From Dyella sp. GSA-30 (GTDB taxonomy: Bacteria; Pseudomonadota; Gammaproteobacteria; Xanthomonadales; Rhodanobacteraceae): a DNA stretch of 64,000 nucleotides. The translations under genes were made by a program, and so were the position numbers. Of this stretch, positions 9,207-19,376 are shown piece by piece. A model generated the notes under the pieces. That model worked only from the letters and a program-made list of their open reading frames with translations, did no database searches and was not told where the DNA came from. The stretch covers positions 4,937,524 to 5,001,523 of the forward strand of contig NZ_AP027042.1 of the NCBI RefSeq assembly GCF_027924605.1, written 5' to 3'. Numbering within the stretch: the stretch's first letter is position 1; each line of letters starts with the position of its first letter.

Positions 9207-10498
9207 CAGGGGTATTCCTCAGACTCGGATTCGGATGCGCAAAGCGTTGACGATGGGGACGATGGATAGGCCTTTTCAAGCCGGGTACCCAGCTCACCCG
9301 ATAGCGTCTTGGCAACACGCTCGAGCACATTGACCAGTTCTTCCGGCAACGCCAGACCCAACGCCGCCACTTTCTCAACCGGCTGCAATGGCAGGCGATA
9401 ACTGCTGTGACCATACACCCTGAGCAGATCAGCACTGTCGAGACTGCGACTGAGCAACCAACCGCCGGATTCGCCGCGACGGATCAGGTCCGCGCGCTGC
9501 AGGTCCTCGAAATAATCCGCGATCGCCGACGTATGAAGATACGGGGCGCGTGCGCGTATCGTCTCCGGCTCCACTTCGCATCCGCTGCGCTGGCCGTCGA
9601 CAAAGAATTTCAACACCACCAGCAATCCGAGAAACTCATCGCCTTGCGGCAGCGCTTCGCTGGGCGGCTGATAATCGAAGGCGGAAATCGAGGCGGAAAT
9701 CGAGGCGCCCAGGATCACGATCACCCAGGAGAGATAGATCCACAGCAGCAGGATCGGCAGCGCCGCCAACGCACCATAAATCTGGTCATAGGTGTGCGCA
9801 TTGCGCACAAACAAGGTAAAGCCCCAGCGCACGATTTCGAACAGCACCGCGCCGATAACCGCACCGATACCTGCCTTGCGCCATGGCACGCGACGGTTCG
9901 GAATGAACGTGTACATCAGCCACAGAATCAGCAGGGTCAGCACGAACGGCAAGGTGCCGATCAGGCGGCTGCCGATGGTCTGGCGAAACTGGCCCACGGC
10001 ATCGTTCAACAACGGCAAGGCCGTGACGTACGAGGTCACGGCAATACTGCCGGCCATGAAAATCGGCCCCAGCGTCAATGCAGCCCAATACAAGAGAATG
10101 CGCGAGGTCCAGCGACGCGGGCGCTGCACGCGCCATACGCGATTGAGGCGCTCTTCGATACTGATCATCATCGACACGGCGCTGAACAGCATGACCAGGA
10201 TGCTGATGCCGGTCAGCCCGCGTGCGTTGTCCGCAAACTTCTGCAAGGCATCCTGGACTTCGGTGGCGGCCGTCGGCACGAAGTTCTGGAATACGAAATT
10301 GATCAGGGTGACGCGCGCATCGGCGAACATCGGAAAGGCGGCAAACACGGTCAGCACTGCCACGGTCAACGGCACCAGCGAAACCAGTGTCGTATAAGAC
10401 AAGGCACCGGCGGTTTCGAAACACTTGTCGTCGACGAAACGGTGCCAGAGAAAGCGACCAAAACTCAGCAAGCGCGCGCGGTCGAAACGAAAAGCCAT
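9206..10498 (-). CDS. YihY/UPF0761 family inner-membrane protein
   Basis: The 430-residue protein has six predicted membrane helices within residues 30-290 and the family hallmarks FVDDKCFETAGALSYTTLVSLVP near the N-terminus and YGALAALPILLLWIYLSW before the last helix. A soluble C-terminal tail of about 140 residues follows, in which part resembles a small winged-helix (YFEDLQRADLIRRGESGGW). The family was formerly called RNase BN or BrkB; its function is not settled. The start at 10498 is preferred over one five codons upstream because AAGGA lies seven bases before it. It overlaps the TlpA-like gene downstream. Confidence 0.9.
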   Translation of the reverse strand: MAFRFDRARLLSFGRFLWHRFVDDKCFETAGALSYTTLVSLVPLTVAVLTVFAAFPMFADARVTLINFVFQNFVPTAATEVQDALQKFADNARGLTGISILVMLFSAVSMMISIEERLNRVWRVQRPRRWTSRILLYWAALTLGPIFMAGSIAVTSYVTALPLLNDAVGQFRQTIGSRLIGTLPFVLTLLILWLMYTFIPNRRVPWRKAGIGAVIGAVLFEIVRWGFTLFVRNAHTYDQIYGALAALPILLLWIYLSWVIVILGASISASISAFDYQPPSEALPQGDEFLGLLVVLKFFVDGQRSGCEVEPETIRARAPYLHTSAIADYFEDLQRADLIRRGESGGWLLSRSLDSADLLRVYGHSSYRLPLQPVEKVAALGLALPEELVNVLERVAKTLSGELGTRLEKAYPSSPSSTLCASESESEEYP

Positions 10499-10501
10499 TG
10501 A

Positions 10502-11562
<1,061 letters not shown>

Positions 11563-11629
11563 TTTCACTTCCGCGCCTCGAACGGTCGCGACTTCAGTCG
11601 CGACCAACCGTAACGCAACCAAAAACCAC

Positions 11630-12415
11630 CTACCCAAACACGACCATGCTCTGCCGCGCCAAGGCCACCGGCTCACCGCCAGGCCCCCATAGCACGATGC
11701 CCTGACTGGTATAGCCATCTATCGCGGCATCCAGTTGCGCATCCACGCGCCAGCCTTCGCACGGCATATCGCGCTTGTCCGTCAGCAATTCAAGCATCCA
11801 GGTCAACGAACTCCCGGGTGCTGGCTTGGAGAGCAACGACAAGGCGAGCGGAGGAATAAAATCCGCAAAGGCGATGATCTGCACTTCATCCGCCGGACCT
11901 TCGTCTTTCAAGGTCAGCTCGACCGAACTGGTCGTCTTGCGGCCGCCGCTATACGGCAGGTCGCCGCGCAACCAGCGTGCGGTGAAATGCTGGGTAAACG
12001 CCGGCGTCAGGCCCGGAACAAAAGGGAGCACAGTCGCACCGGCACCGGCATCGACCGGCGGGCGCTGCGGCAAGATGCGTACGACTGACTCGCGCGCGAT
12101 GCCGAAGATGGCGATCACCAGGCATAGCGTCTGATCGCCATCGACAATACGTCCTTCCAGTTGCAGCGTGTTCTTGCCCTCACGCAACAGCTTCGCCTGC
12201 ATCTTCACGCGACCGGCAGGCACCGGCGCTAGAAACGTGACCTGCACGGTACGCAAGGGCATCGTGGCCGGCACAAGCTCGCGCATGGCGCGTATGACCA
12301 GCGCCGCCTGCAGACCGCCGAATGCGCTGCGGCCCTGTAGCCAGTCCTCGCCGAACTCAGCCGTCCAATGCTCGCCATTGCGCGCAACGGTGGCCATGAC
12401 TTCACTAAATCGCAT
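11630..12415 (-). CDS. Acyl-CoA thioesterase, TesB-like double hotdog
   Basis: The 261-residue protein has two hotdog halves. FGGLQAALVIRAM (about 34-46) is the first-hotdog helix and PLRTVQVTFLAPVPAGRV (about 54-71) the first long strand; the second half shows a matching FADFIPPLALSLL helix region. Such enzymes hydrolyse acyl-CoA to free acid and CoA. The start at 12415 has AGGA eight bases upstream. It lies 25 bases downstream of aidB on the same strand, so a two-gene unit linked to acyl-CoA metabolism is likely. Confidence 0.85.
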   Translation of the reverse strand: MRFSEVMATVARNGEHWTAEFGEDWLQGRSAFGGLQAALVIRAMRELVPATMPLRTVQVTFLAPVPAGRVKMQAKLLREGKNTLQLEGRIVDGDQTLCLVIAIFGIARESVVRILPQRPPVDAGAGATVLPFVPGLTPAFTQHFTARWLRGDLPYSGGRKTTSSVELTLKDEGPADEVQIIAFADFIPPLALSLLSKPAPGSSLTWMLELLTDKRDMPCEGWRVDAQLDAAIDGYTSQGIVLWGPGGEPVALARQSMVVFG

Positions 12416-12440
12416 GATCAAATCCTGTTCTCAGACTGTC

Positions 12441-14078
12441 CTACACCCAGGCTCTCGCGATCAACGCAGGCGCGTCGATACCTCGCGGCAGCGTACCGTA
12501 AACGCGGCCGCCCTCGCCGAGCCGGCTGGCGATAAATGCCTCGGCCACCAGCGTATTGCCCGACGCCAGCAACAGCCTGGCCTGCAGCGCCAGCGCCATG
12601 TCCTGTGCGATCTGGCGTGCGCGATAAGCTAGCGCGTCGTGATCGTCGAGGTTCCGCCTGAGTCGGTCGACCAATGCGGCAAGCCGCGTATCGCCATGGC
12701 CTCCATCGAGCTCGTCGAAGAATACCTCGATCACGCCGGGCTCCTTGGCCAGCGCGCGCAGGACATCCAGACATTGCACGTTGCCAGAGCCCTCCCAGAT
12801 CGAGTTGACCGGCGCTTCGCGATACAGGCGCGGCAGGATGGTGTCTTCGATATAGCCGGCGCCACCCATGCATTCGGCCGCTTCGTTGATCATCGCCGGC
12901 GCACGCTTGCAGATCCAATATTTGCCGACGGCCGTCACCAGTCGAGCGAACTTGTGCTCGTGCTCGTCGTGTGCGTGATCCAGCGCATGACCCATGCGCA
13001 ATGTCAAAGCCAGCGCGGCTTCACTTTCCAGGGCAAGGTCGGCCAACACGTTCTGCATCAACGGCTGGTCGCTAAGCAGCTGGCCGCCTACCTTGCGATA
13101 CGAGCAATGATGTACGGCCTGGGTGAGTGCCTGGCGCATCAGCGCACTGGAACCGAGCATGCAGTCAAAGCGCGTCATCGCGACCATCTCGATGATGGTT
13201 GGAACACCCCGTCCTTCCTCTCCGACCATCCACGCCAACGCACCGCGGAATTCAACTTCGCTGGACGCATTCGACCAGTTGCCCAGCTTGTTCTTGAGCC
13301 GCTGGATATAGAACTGGTTGCGTTCGCCATCGGGGCGATGACGCGGCAACAAAAAGCAGGTCAGGCCTTTGTCGGTCTGCGCGAGGGTCAGGAAGGCGTC
13401 GCACATCGGTGCGGAACAAAACCATTTGTGTCCGACCAGTTCATAAGCCTGACCGCGGCCGGGCGTACTCACCGGATAGGCACGGGTCGTGTTGGCGCGA
13501 ACATCGGTGCCGCCTTGCTTCTCGGTCATCGCCATACCGATGGTGACACCTGCCTTCTCGCTCATCGGCACATTGCGTGGATCGTATTGGCGGGAAAGTA
13601 TCTTCGGCTGCCAGAGACCGGCAAGCTCCGGTTGCAGGCGCAACGCAGGCACGCTGGCAAAGGTCATGGTGAGCGGACAGCCGCTGCCGATCTCAGCCTG
13701 TGCATGCAGATAGTAGAGGCCGGCGCGAGTTACATGACCTGACTCGCGCGAACTGTCCCAGGGCATAGCCACCAGACCATGCTCGATCGCTGTGCGCATG
13801 AGCTGGTGATAAGCGGGATGGAACTCGACCAGGTCGATACGATGGCCGTAGCGATCATGACTTTTGAAGACCGGCTTGTTTTCGTTGGCCAGGAACCCCG
13901 CACTCATCAACGGGCCACCAGCCAAGGTGCCATAGTGCTCCAGTTCCGTCTCGGCGTTGCTACCGTATCGCCGCAGCCACTCCTGCAATGACCGGTCCCG
14001 CAAATAGAGGTTGCTACCTTCCAGCGGCGGGACCTGGTTAGTTACTTCGTGCGTTTCGGCATATTGGCTAAAATTCAT
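12441..14078 (-). CDS. aidB: AidB-like acyl-CoA dehydrogenase family protein
   Basis: The 545-residue protein aligns with AidB along its length. Shared segments are the N-terminal PLEGSNLYLRD, LHAQAEIGSGCPLTMTFA, the FAD-region GMAMTEKQGGTDVRANTTRA, MTRFDCMLGSSALMRQA and the C-terminal AECMGGAGYIED and REAPVNSIWEGSGN, the last carrying the dehydrogenase active-site region. AidB is part of the adaptive response to alkylating agents in E. coli, binds DNA and has weak isovaleryl-CoA dehydrogenase activity. The start at 14078 matches the AidB N-terminus; longer reads upstream lack homology. No Ada operator could be identified. Confidence 0.88.
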   Translation of the reverse strand: MNFSQYAETHEVTNQVPPLEGSNLYLRDRSLQEWLRRYGSNAETELEHYGTLAGGPLMSAGFLANENKPVFKSHDRYGHRIDLVEFHPAYHQLMRTAIEHGLVAMPWDSSRESGHVTRAGLYYLHAQAEIGSGCPLTMTFASVPALRLQPELAGLWQPKILSRQYDPRNVPMSEKAGVTIGMAMTEKQGGTDVRANTTRAYPVSTPGRGQAYELVGHKWFCSAPMCDAFLTLAQTDKGLTCFLLPRHRPDGERNQFYIQRLKNKLGNWSNASSEVEFRGALAWMVGEEGRGVPTIIEMVAMTRFDCMLGSSALMRQALTQAVHHCSYRKVGGQLLSDQPLMQNVLADLALESEAALALTLRMGHALDHAHDEHEHKFARLVTAVGKYWICKRAPAMINEAAECMGGAGYIEDTILPRLYREAPVNSIWEGSGNVQCLDVLRALAKEPGVIEVFFDELDGGHGDTRLAALVDRLRRNLDDHDALAYRARQIAQDMALALQARLLLASGNTLVAEAFIASRLGEGGRVYGTLPRGIDAPALIARAWV

Positions 14079-14195
14079 TCCGGCATCTCGCGCAACGAAC
14101 GATCGAGGGCGAGTTTCCATGATTCGGCCAACATGGCAAGCGGGAATTTGCCTGGTTGTGCCCACCCGCCATGACAACGGGTGGGCACAGCAGAA

Positions 14196-15338
14196 CTACC
14201 GACCTTCGAAAGCTGCACGCACAGCCGCGCCTGCGTCCAGCAAACCAGCGCCGCAACCGCGCCTGCAGGGAGAGGCCATTGGCCGAGCGGAGGCCTTGAG
14301 ATATTCAGCAGCCTTATCCGGCGTCAATGTAGGCCGGACCGAATACATCATGGCAACTGTCCCGGCCACCTGCGCGGCAGCACCCTCGGTGCCGGCGAGG
14401 GATTGGTAGTTTCCTCGCACCGGCCCTCGCTGCCCCGAGTTATAGGTGACGAGCAGATAGTTGTCTAATTGCGTGGAGCCAGCCGTTCCTCCAGGAGCAC
14501 TCAGCGACACCTTATCCCCATAGCTGGAATATCGGGCAAGCCCGCCCTGACGATCGGCAGCAGCCACTACCACTACACCCGGACAATTGGCTGGATTGAT
14601 CAATGCAACATCATCGGCCTCGTTGTGTGCCGGCACTACAACTGTCGCGCCACGACTCCGTGCATCGACAATAGCCTCGCCAAGGTATTGCGGGCATGGA
14701 CCATGCGAGGCCGGTCCAACAATGATGGTCTTGGCCGGGTTGGCATTGGCAGGTACGCCGAAAACCCGGCCGCCCGAGGCCCAGATAATGGCGTCGGCAA
14801 TATCCACCTCCTTGCCACCGCATGCACCGACCGCACGCACAGGAACGATCTTCGCGCCAGGGGCTACCCCGGTAATGCCGACGCCATTGTTGGCCGCAGC
14901 AGCCGCTACTCCCGCGTATACCGTTCCAATCCATCGCGATACGGACGCCTGTTGCAAGCCGCACTCACCTGCGTCGCGCCAGTCTCCCGGATCGGAAGGA
15001 TCGTCATCCAGGCCATCGCCGTCGCGCGAGTCATCAGCATCGCTGTAGAAATCATAGCCGGGCAGAAGCTGTGATCGCAGGTCTTCATGATCGGTCACAC
15101 CGCTATCGATCACAGCAATAACCGAGCCCTCACCGTGCGTATACCGCCAGGCATCCTCCACTCGAATGCCAACCTTGGGATCATGCAAGTTCCACTGCCT
15201 GGCCCAGAAGGGGTCATCGGCCGCCGCAAACGCAGTCGCTTCGTGCTGCACCTTGCTTTCCCGCGCCATCGTCCCTGATGCGGCACCCATCCCCATGATG
15301 GCCGCAGTTATAGCTGCAAGCTGAATCTTCGTATTCAT
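14196..15338 (-). CDS. Exported subtilisin-fold (S8) pseudoprotease A
   Basis: The 380-residue protein has a signal peptide (about 1-25) and a full subtilase core of the Xanthomonas/Lysobacter type: DPFWARQWNL, SVIAVIDSGVTDHEDL, NNGVGITGVAPGAKIVPVRA, GVVVVAAADRQGGLARYSSYG, LSAPGG. Asp78 of the triad is kept. The His motif H-G-T-H-V-A-G reads I-G-T-V-Y-A-G (Ile137), and the Ser motif G-T-S-M-A-A-P-H reads G-T-E-G-A-A-A-Q (Glu318). Asn239 is at or near the oxyanion position. The reading frame is intact and surrounding fold residues are conserved, so this looks like a maintained non-catalytic protein. It is the downstream member of a tandem pair with pseudoprotease B, 93 bases away. Confidence 0.88.
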   Translation of the reverse strand: MNTKIQLAAITAAIMGMGAASGTMARESKVQHEATAFAAADDPFWARQWNLHDPKVGIRVEDAWRYTHGEGSVIAVIDSGVTDHEDLRSQLLPGYDFYSDADDSRDGDGLDDDPSDPGDWRDAGECGLQQASVSRWIGTVYAGVAAAAANNGVGITGVAPGAKIVPVRAVGACGGKEVDIADAIIWASGGRVFGVPANANPAKTIIVGPASHGPCPQYLGEAIVDARSRGATVVVPAHNEADDVALINPANCPGVVVVAAADRQGGLARYSSYGDKVSLSAPGGTAGSTQLDNYLLVTYNSGQRGPVRGNYQSLAGTEGAAAQVAGTVAMMYSVRPTLTPDKAAEYLKASARPMASPCRRGCGAGLLDAGAAVRAAFEGR

Positions 15339-15431
15339 CGATCTTCCTTAATCAACGGATGTCATGTGCCGGCTTAATGCCTGAGGTGAATACCTATGGG
15401 CCAACCCCCGGCGGGTCTGTCTGTATCCTGT

Positions 15432-16580
15432 TCAGCGGCTATCCCTGGCAGCCTCAACGGCACTCCCCGCGTCCAGCAAACCCGTGCCGCATCCGGTACA
15501 TGGCGCAGACATGGGGCGGGCTGTGTCCATGAGAATGTCGCGCACATCAAGCGGATCGAGCGAAGGATTGGCCGCACGCATCAGCGCGGCAACACCGGCG
15601 ACATGCGCTGCGGCCATGGCGGTACCGTGATGCGTGGTGTACAGAAAATTCGTCGACCCATCCCAACTGGGCTTGGTTGTCGACCAGATGTCGTCATCAA
15701 TGAAACGGCCATTGCCACCTGGCGCGCTCAAATGAATCAAACGCCCTGCATTGGAATACTGTGCGAGTGCTCCGCTGCGATCCGCTGCCGCTACCGCCAG
15801 GACGCCCGAGCAACTGGTCGGTGACCGCTCAGCTGGATCTTCGCCGTCATCGCCAGCACCTACAATGACCAGAGCGCCGAGGCTGCGCGCCAGTCGTATG
15901 GCGTCGGCGCTATAGCGATCGCATGGCCATGGCCCGGTGCTTTCGACAACGATGACACTGGCCGGATGAGGATTGTCCGGCACGCCATTGATTGTGCCGC
16001 CTGCAGCCCAGACGATGCCGTCACCCATATCGACCGCTGTACCGCCGCAGCGGCCTGCGACACGTACCGGCAGGATCTTCGCTTCCGGTGCGATTCCGGC
16101 GACACCCTCTCCATTATCGGCTCTCGCAGCAATGATGCCCGATAGATGCGTGCCGAAGTTCACACATGGCCCCGGCTCCCATTCACCGACTTCCGATGGA
16201 TCGTCGTCGCGCCCATCGCCATCTTCTGACAGTTGGATACTGGTCACGAAATCGAAGCCTGGAAGCACCTGTCCCTCCAGGTCGGGATGCCCGGATATGC
16301 CTGTCCCCACGACGGCGACAACACTCCCCGCCCCGCGACTAATGGGCCACGCGCCCTGCACGCCAATACCCCCAGCCAAATCATGCAAAGCCCACTGCAA
16401 GTGCCACAGCGGGTCGGCCGGAACCGCTTTTCCAGCGATATCCGGCGTTACGGCTATGGGTTCGGACTGTGTCCGATAGGCATCTGCATTTGGTATCGAT
16501 CGCCCCTGCGTTGCTGCCGCCATGACTGCGCATCCCATGGCAAGCGCGATGGCGCAGGTCTTCCTTTTATGTTCCATCAT
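15432..16580 (-). CDS. Exported subtilisin-fold (S8) pseudoprotease B, all catalytic residues replaced
   Basis: The 382-residue protein begins with a basic/hydrophobic signal segment (about 1-25) and has the S8 core: DPLWHLQWALHDLAGGIG, PGFDFVTS, NGEGVAGIAPEAKILPVRVAG, GVLAVAAADRSGALAQYSNAG, LSAPGGNG, AHVAGVAALMRAANPSL. Every active-site position differs from a protease: Asp is Gly92 (VVAVVGTGI), His is Phe142 (NFGTHLSG), oxyanion Asn is Asp244 (GAGDDGED) and Ser is Ala321 (HHGTAMAAAHVAG). The frame is open. The start at 16580 or 16577 follows GGGAG and AAAGGAG. It shares domain order and C-terminal cysteine motif (SAPCTGCGTGLLDAGSAV) with neighbour A, so the two are paralogues. The function must be binding or structural. 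Confidence 0.88.
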   Translation of the reverse strand: MMEHKRKTCAIALAMGCAVMAAATQGRSIPNADAYRTQSEPIAVTPDIAGKAVPADPLWHLQWALHDLAGGIGVQGAWPISRGAGSVVAVVGTGISGHPDLEGQVLPGFDFVTSIQLSEDGDGRDDDPSEVGEWEPGPCVNFGTHLSGIIAARADNGEGVAGIAPEAKILPVRVAGRCGGTAVDMGDGIVWAAGGTINGVPDNPHPASVIVVESTGPWPCDRYSADAIRLARSLGALVIVGAGDDGEDPAERSPTSCSGVLAVAAADRSGALAQYSNAGRLIHLSAPGGNGRFIDDDIWSTTKPSWDGSTNFLYTTHHGTAMAAAHVAGVAALMRAANPSLDPLDVRDILMDTARPMSAPCTGCGTGLLDAGSAVEAARDSR

Positions 16581-16945
16581 ATGCTCCCGTTCTCCTTTGA
16601 CTGGCACATCGAAATGTGCAACTAAAGGCTAATCTCCTGTTTAATCGGCTGGTATCGGCGCGTACTGCAAACGCCCCACACCTCGCGGGGAAAGAGAACT
16701 TAGGCCATCGCCAGGAGCCGATCAGATACGACGTACGGGGTGGCAGTGACATCGGACAGGTCATGACATGACGTCGCAACGAGCCACACAAAAATGCCAA
16801 ATGGCGGGGAATGCGATTCTGGCGCCGTCATGTATCGCCTCTACCTCGCCTATAACTTCCGCGCCATCCGAGCAAGGCCAAGGTCAGCTGGAACACTCGA
16901 CGCCACGGGGCTAAACTGCCGCAACCCCGGACCTGGCCTTTCTTC
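16581..16945. other. Intergenic region, no gene seen
   Basis: This stretch separates pseudoprotease B from the plus-strand asparaginase-like gene. It must hold both promoters. I see no convincing coding frame, tRNA or long palindrome; short frames here lack ribosome sites and typical codon use. Confidence 0.6.
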
Positions 16946-17431
16946 ATGCAGCATCTGACTATCGTCACCACTGGCGGCACCATCGACAAGATCTATTTCG
17001 ACGACAAGTCGGACTACAAGATTGGTGCGCCGCAGATCGGCGAAATCCTCACCCAGTTGGGCGTTGCATTTCAGTTCGACGTCATTCCGATCCTGCGCAA
17101 GGACAGCCTGCACATGGCCGACGAAGATCGGTCCCTGGTTCGCTCCACCATCGAAGCACAGCCACATCGCCACGTGCTGGTGACCCATGGCACCGACACC
17201 ATGGTCGAGACCGCTCGCGAACTGGCGCAGGTCAAGGGCAAGGTCATTGTCCTGACCGGGGCACTCAACCCGGCCCGGTTTCAGGGCTCGGATGCCGTGT
17301 TCAATATCGGCTGTGCCGTCGCTGCCGTACAGACCCTGCCTGACGGCGTATATATCACGATGAACGGACGCGTTTGGGATCCGTTGAAAGTTCGCAAGAA
17401 TCGCGACGCGAACCGGTTCGAGGAAGCCTGA
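16946..17431 (+). CDS. Single-domain asparaginase-like protein
   Basis: The 161-residue protein matches only the N-terminal domain of type I/II asparaginases. It has the first threonine signature TTGGTIDK (about 8-15) and the second VTHGTDTMVETA (about 79-90), which hold the nucleophilic Thr and the Thr-Asp pair. Full enzymes are about 330 residues and complete their active site with the C-terminal domain of a partner subunit; that domain is absent and no second half follows. Proteins of this short form are widespread, so it is probably complete rather than broken, but activity on asparagine is uncertain. No signal peptide is seen. Confidence 0.8.
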   Translation: MQHLTIVTTGGTIDKIYFDDKSDYKIGAPQIGEILTQLGVAFQFDVIPILRKDSLHMADEDRSLVRSTIEAQPHRHVLVTHGTDTMVETARELAQVKGKVIVLTGALNPARFQGSDAVFNIGCAVAAVQTLPDGVYITMNGRVWDPLKVRKNRDANRFEEA

Positions 17432-17495
17432 TATCTCCGTCTTACGGCGGGAAACAGCTTGCCAGCCGGACAATCATGCAACCCCTGGAATAGAA

Positions 17496-17517
17496 CGGGC
17501 CGAATATATTCGGCCCG
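17496..17517 (-). terminator. Perfect palindrome after metalloprotease A gene
   Basis: Arms cgggccgaa and ttcggcccg flank tata, a 22-base perfect palindrome about 20 bases past the stop of the M4 gene. It lies between that gene and the end of the convergent asparaginase-like gene, so it may serve both strands. Confidence 0.7.
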
Positions 17518-17536
17518 CCTGTATAAAATCCCTTTC

Positions 17537-19042
17537 TCAGCGCTTGCAGGAGACTCCGACTGCCAGGAAAGCGTCGAGTACAGCTGCCGGATTCAGACCA
17601 AGATCATTGGTGGCATGTTGGACACCACAGGCACCATCCTCAAAAGTTTCGTTCGCCCTCCAATACAGCATGTTGGCGCGAGCGAATGCCTTGAACGCCT
17701 TTTCCGGATCCCAGCCATCGCTCTCGGATAACAAGCAAAACGCCTTGTTGTAGATGCCGCTGGAAAAATGGACACCGATACCATCACGGTATTTACTCAG
17801 ATGGTCGATCGACGTTCCATCGCGTACAGGCTGACACATATATCGCAACGCCCTCCCGGAAGCCTTGAAGATACTGCCCCCTACTAGATAGTCAGTCTTG
17901 CCCTGATCGAACCACTTGGCAGCTTCACCAGCCATGTCCGAGAACGCCTCATTCATACCTCCGGACTCCCCGCGATATAGCAGGCCGGACTGTTGCTCGG
18001 TAAAGCCGTGACTCACCTCATGAGCCATCACATCCAGACTTACGAGAGGGTAGTACGTGCCATCTCCATCCCCAAACAGCGTCTCCTGCCCATTCCATGC
18101 AGCATTACCCTCGTTTCTGCCCACGTGCACTATCAATTTCAGTGCACTCTTTAATGGCCGAATACCCAGATAATCGCCATACATTCGAAATACCACGCCA
18201 CCGGCGTGGTGCGCGTCATTGATTGGACCATACGCGCCATTCACCGCATCACCCTCGCTATTGCCACAAGGAAAACGCCATTCCTGGGGCTTCGGCCGAA
18301 TGTTCCGGATGGTACTTCCCGTGTTGTGTGCATGATACGTGACGACATCGGGTGTGTTCGTCGTGCAATAACCGCCTTCCTGCTTGACCTGCAATGCAGG
18401 CCGGCCGACTCCGTAAAAGTATCGACCAACTTTTTCGTTCCCCCCGGGGCCAGAAGCTTCCGCCGTTGTCATGCCTTCCCAGCGTTGCAGTATTTCACCG
18501 GTATCCGCATCGATGATGGCTGTAGGACGACTACCGCCTGATACATGCGAAACAAGGTACGCAAGGCGCGCCTTGCCATCGTCTTCGGCATAGACGTAAA
18601 GGGCGATGTCTCGATCTTCCCAGTTCGTCGCCGTTGCGCCAGTTTCCTTGCGCCAAAGGGCTCGGGCGGCAGCTTCGCTCAAGCGTGGCTGCACCTTAGG
18701 AATATCGCCTGCCAAATCAACGAATACATCGCCACGCTTGGAAACGATCGTATCCCTTGTGGCTACTTCGACCGTAACATCCGCTCCCAGGACCGGTATC
18801 CCTTGCCATCGCTGTTGCAAGCGCAGCGTGCGCGTCCCATGCGCCGTCGGCGCGTCCCGCAAGGCAACCAGCTGGCTATCCGCCTCCAGGCCGAGGCCGC
18901 CCGCCAAGCTTTCAACGTGCATCGGCACTAGGGACGGGACCGCAATTTGCTCGACCTGCAACTTCGTCGCTGCCATTGCCGACGAACTACCGAGCAACAT
19001 CGCAGCAGCAAGAGACAGCCGCCTCTGCAAGCTTTCTTCCAT
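17537..19042 (-). CDS. Secreted M4 (thermolysin-like) metalloprotease A
   Basis: The 501-residue precursor has a signal peptide, an FTP-like pro-domain (LQQRWQGIPVLGADVTVEV), a PepSY-type stretch (KARLAYLVSHVSGGSRPTAI) and the M4 catalytic domain. Zinc ligands are in HEVSHGFTEQ (His341 and His345) with Glu342 as general base and the third ligand in GGMNEAFSDMAGE; the C-terminal domain holds GVHFSSGIYNKAF with the transition-state histidine. Four or more cysteines suggest disulfides. The mature enzyme should be an extracellular endopeptidase. The start at 19042 follows GGGAGAG with nine-base spacing. It is a tandem paralogue of metalloprotease B upstream. Confidence 0.92.
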   Translation of the reverse strand: MEESLQRRLSLAAAMLLGSSSAMAATKLQVEQIAVPSLVPMHVESLAGGLGLEADSQLVALRDAPTAHGTRTLRLQQRWQGIPVLGADVTVEVATRDTIVSKRGDVFVDLAGDIPKVQPRLSEAAARALWRKETGATATNWEDRDIALYVYAEDDGKARLAYLVSHVSGGSRPTAIIDADTGEILQRWEGMTTAEASGPGGNEKVGRYFYGVGRPALQVKQEGGYCTTNTPDVVTYHAHNTGSTIRNIRPKPQEWRFPCGNSEGDAVNGAYGPINDAHHAGGVVFRMYGDYLGIRPLKSALKLIVHVGRNEGNAAWNGQETLFGDGDGTYYPLVSLDVMAHEVSHGFTEQQSGLLYRGESGGMNEAFSDMAGEAAKWFDQGKTDYLVGGSIFKASGRALRYMCQPVRDGTSIDHLSKYRDGIGVHFSSGIYNKAFCLLSESDGWDPEKAFKAFARANMLYWRANETFEDGACGVQHATNDLGLNPAAVLDAFLAVGVSCKR

Positions 19043-19376
19043 GGTGGCACTCTCCCATTTCATCACTGACATCCTGCCAACCCCCAACGAGTCGGCCATC
19101 AGATGCCGAATCAGGCTAGTTGCCTGGCAGGCAGACAGCACTTCCCGCTCAACGCCTACTTATGTCAGGCAAGTAATGCTTCGTTAGTGCGAGTTTAGGC
19201 ATGACTTAAAGATGTGCTGGAGGATGCACCGGCGGGCCCACAGATTGCGCTGTTCGAAACGGATTGCGGACCGTTAGAACCCGTCCAACCATTGTCGGCT
19301 CAATAAGTCGGGCCGACCCAAAGGGCCGGCTCGACAATGAACGGCATAAACCTGTTCGCCGCTTACCGGGTACGAC
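19043..19376. other. Region between the two metalloprotease genes
   Basis: This 334-base gap holds the promoter and leader of metalloprotease A and, at its right end, the terminator hairpin of metalloprotease B. Base composition is less GC-rich than the genes around it. No coding frame is convincing. The separate terminator and long leader suggest the tandem genes are transcribed independently. Confidence 0.55.
19291..19338 (-). terminator. Hairpin after metalloprotease B gene
   Basis: Outer arms attgtcg (19291-19297) and cgacaat (19332-19338) enclose an inner stem gccgaccc/gggccggc (one mismatch) with loop aaa. It is about 40 bases beyond the stop of metalloprotease B on the minus strand. 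Confidence 0.6.

Noticed and set aside
9407-10501. 364-codon plus-strand frame opposite the yihY-like gene
   Set aside because: Antisense shadow; the minus-strand protein has clear membrane helices and family motifs.
14196-16580. Reading the two subtilase-like genes as ordinary active proteases
   Set aside because: Direct reading of the codons shows Ile/Glu in one and Gly/Phe/Asp/Ala in the other at the catalytic positions.
16567-16800. 77-codon minus-strand frame upstream of pseudoprotease B
   Set aside because: No ribosome site, unusual composition, and it overlaps the leader of a real gene.
16946-17431. Asparaginase-like gene as a truncated pseudogene
   Set aside because: The single-domain form ends cleanly, keeps both Thr signatures, and no remnant of a second domain follows; short homologues are known.
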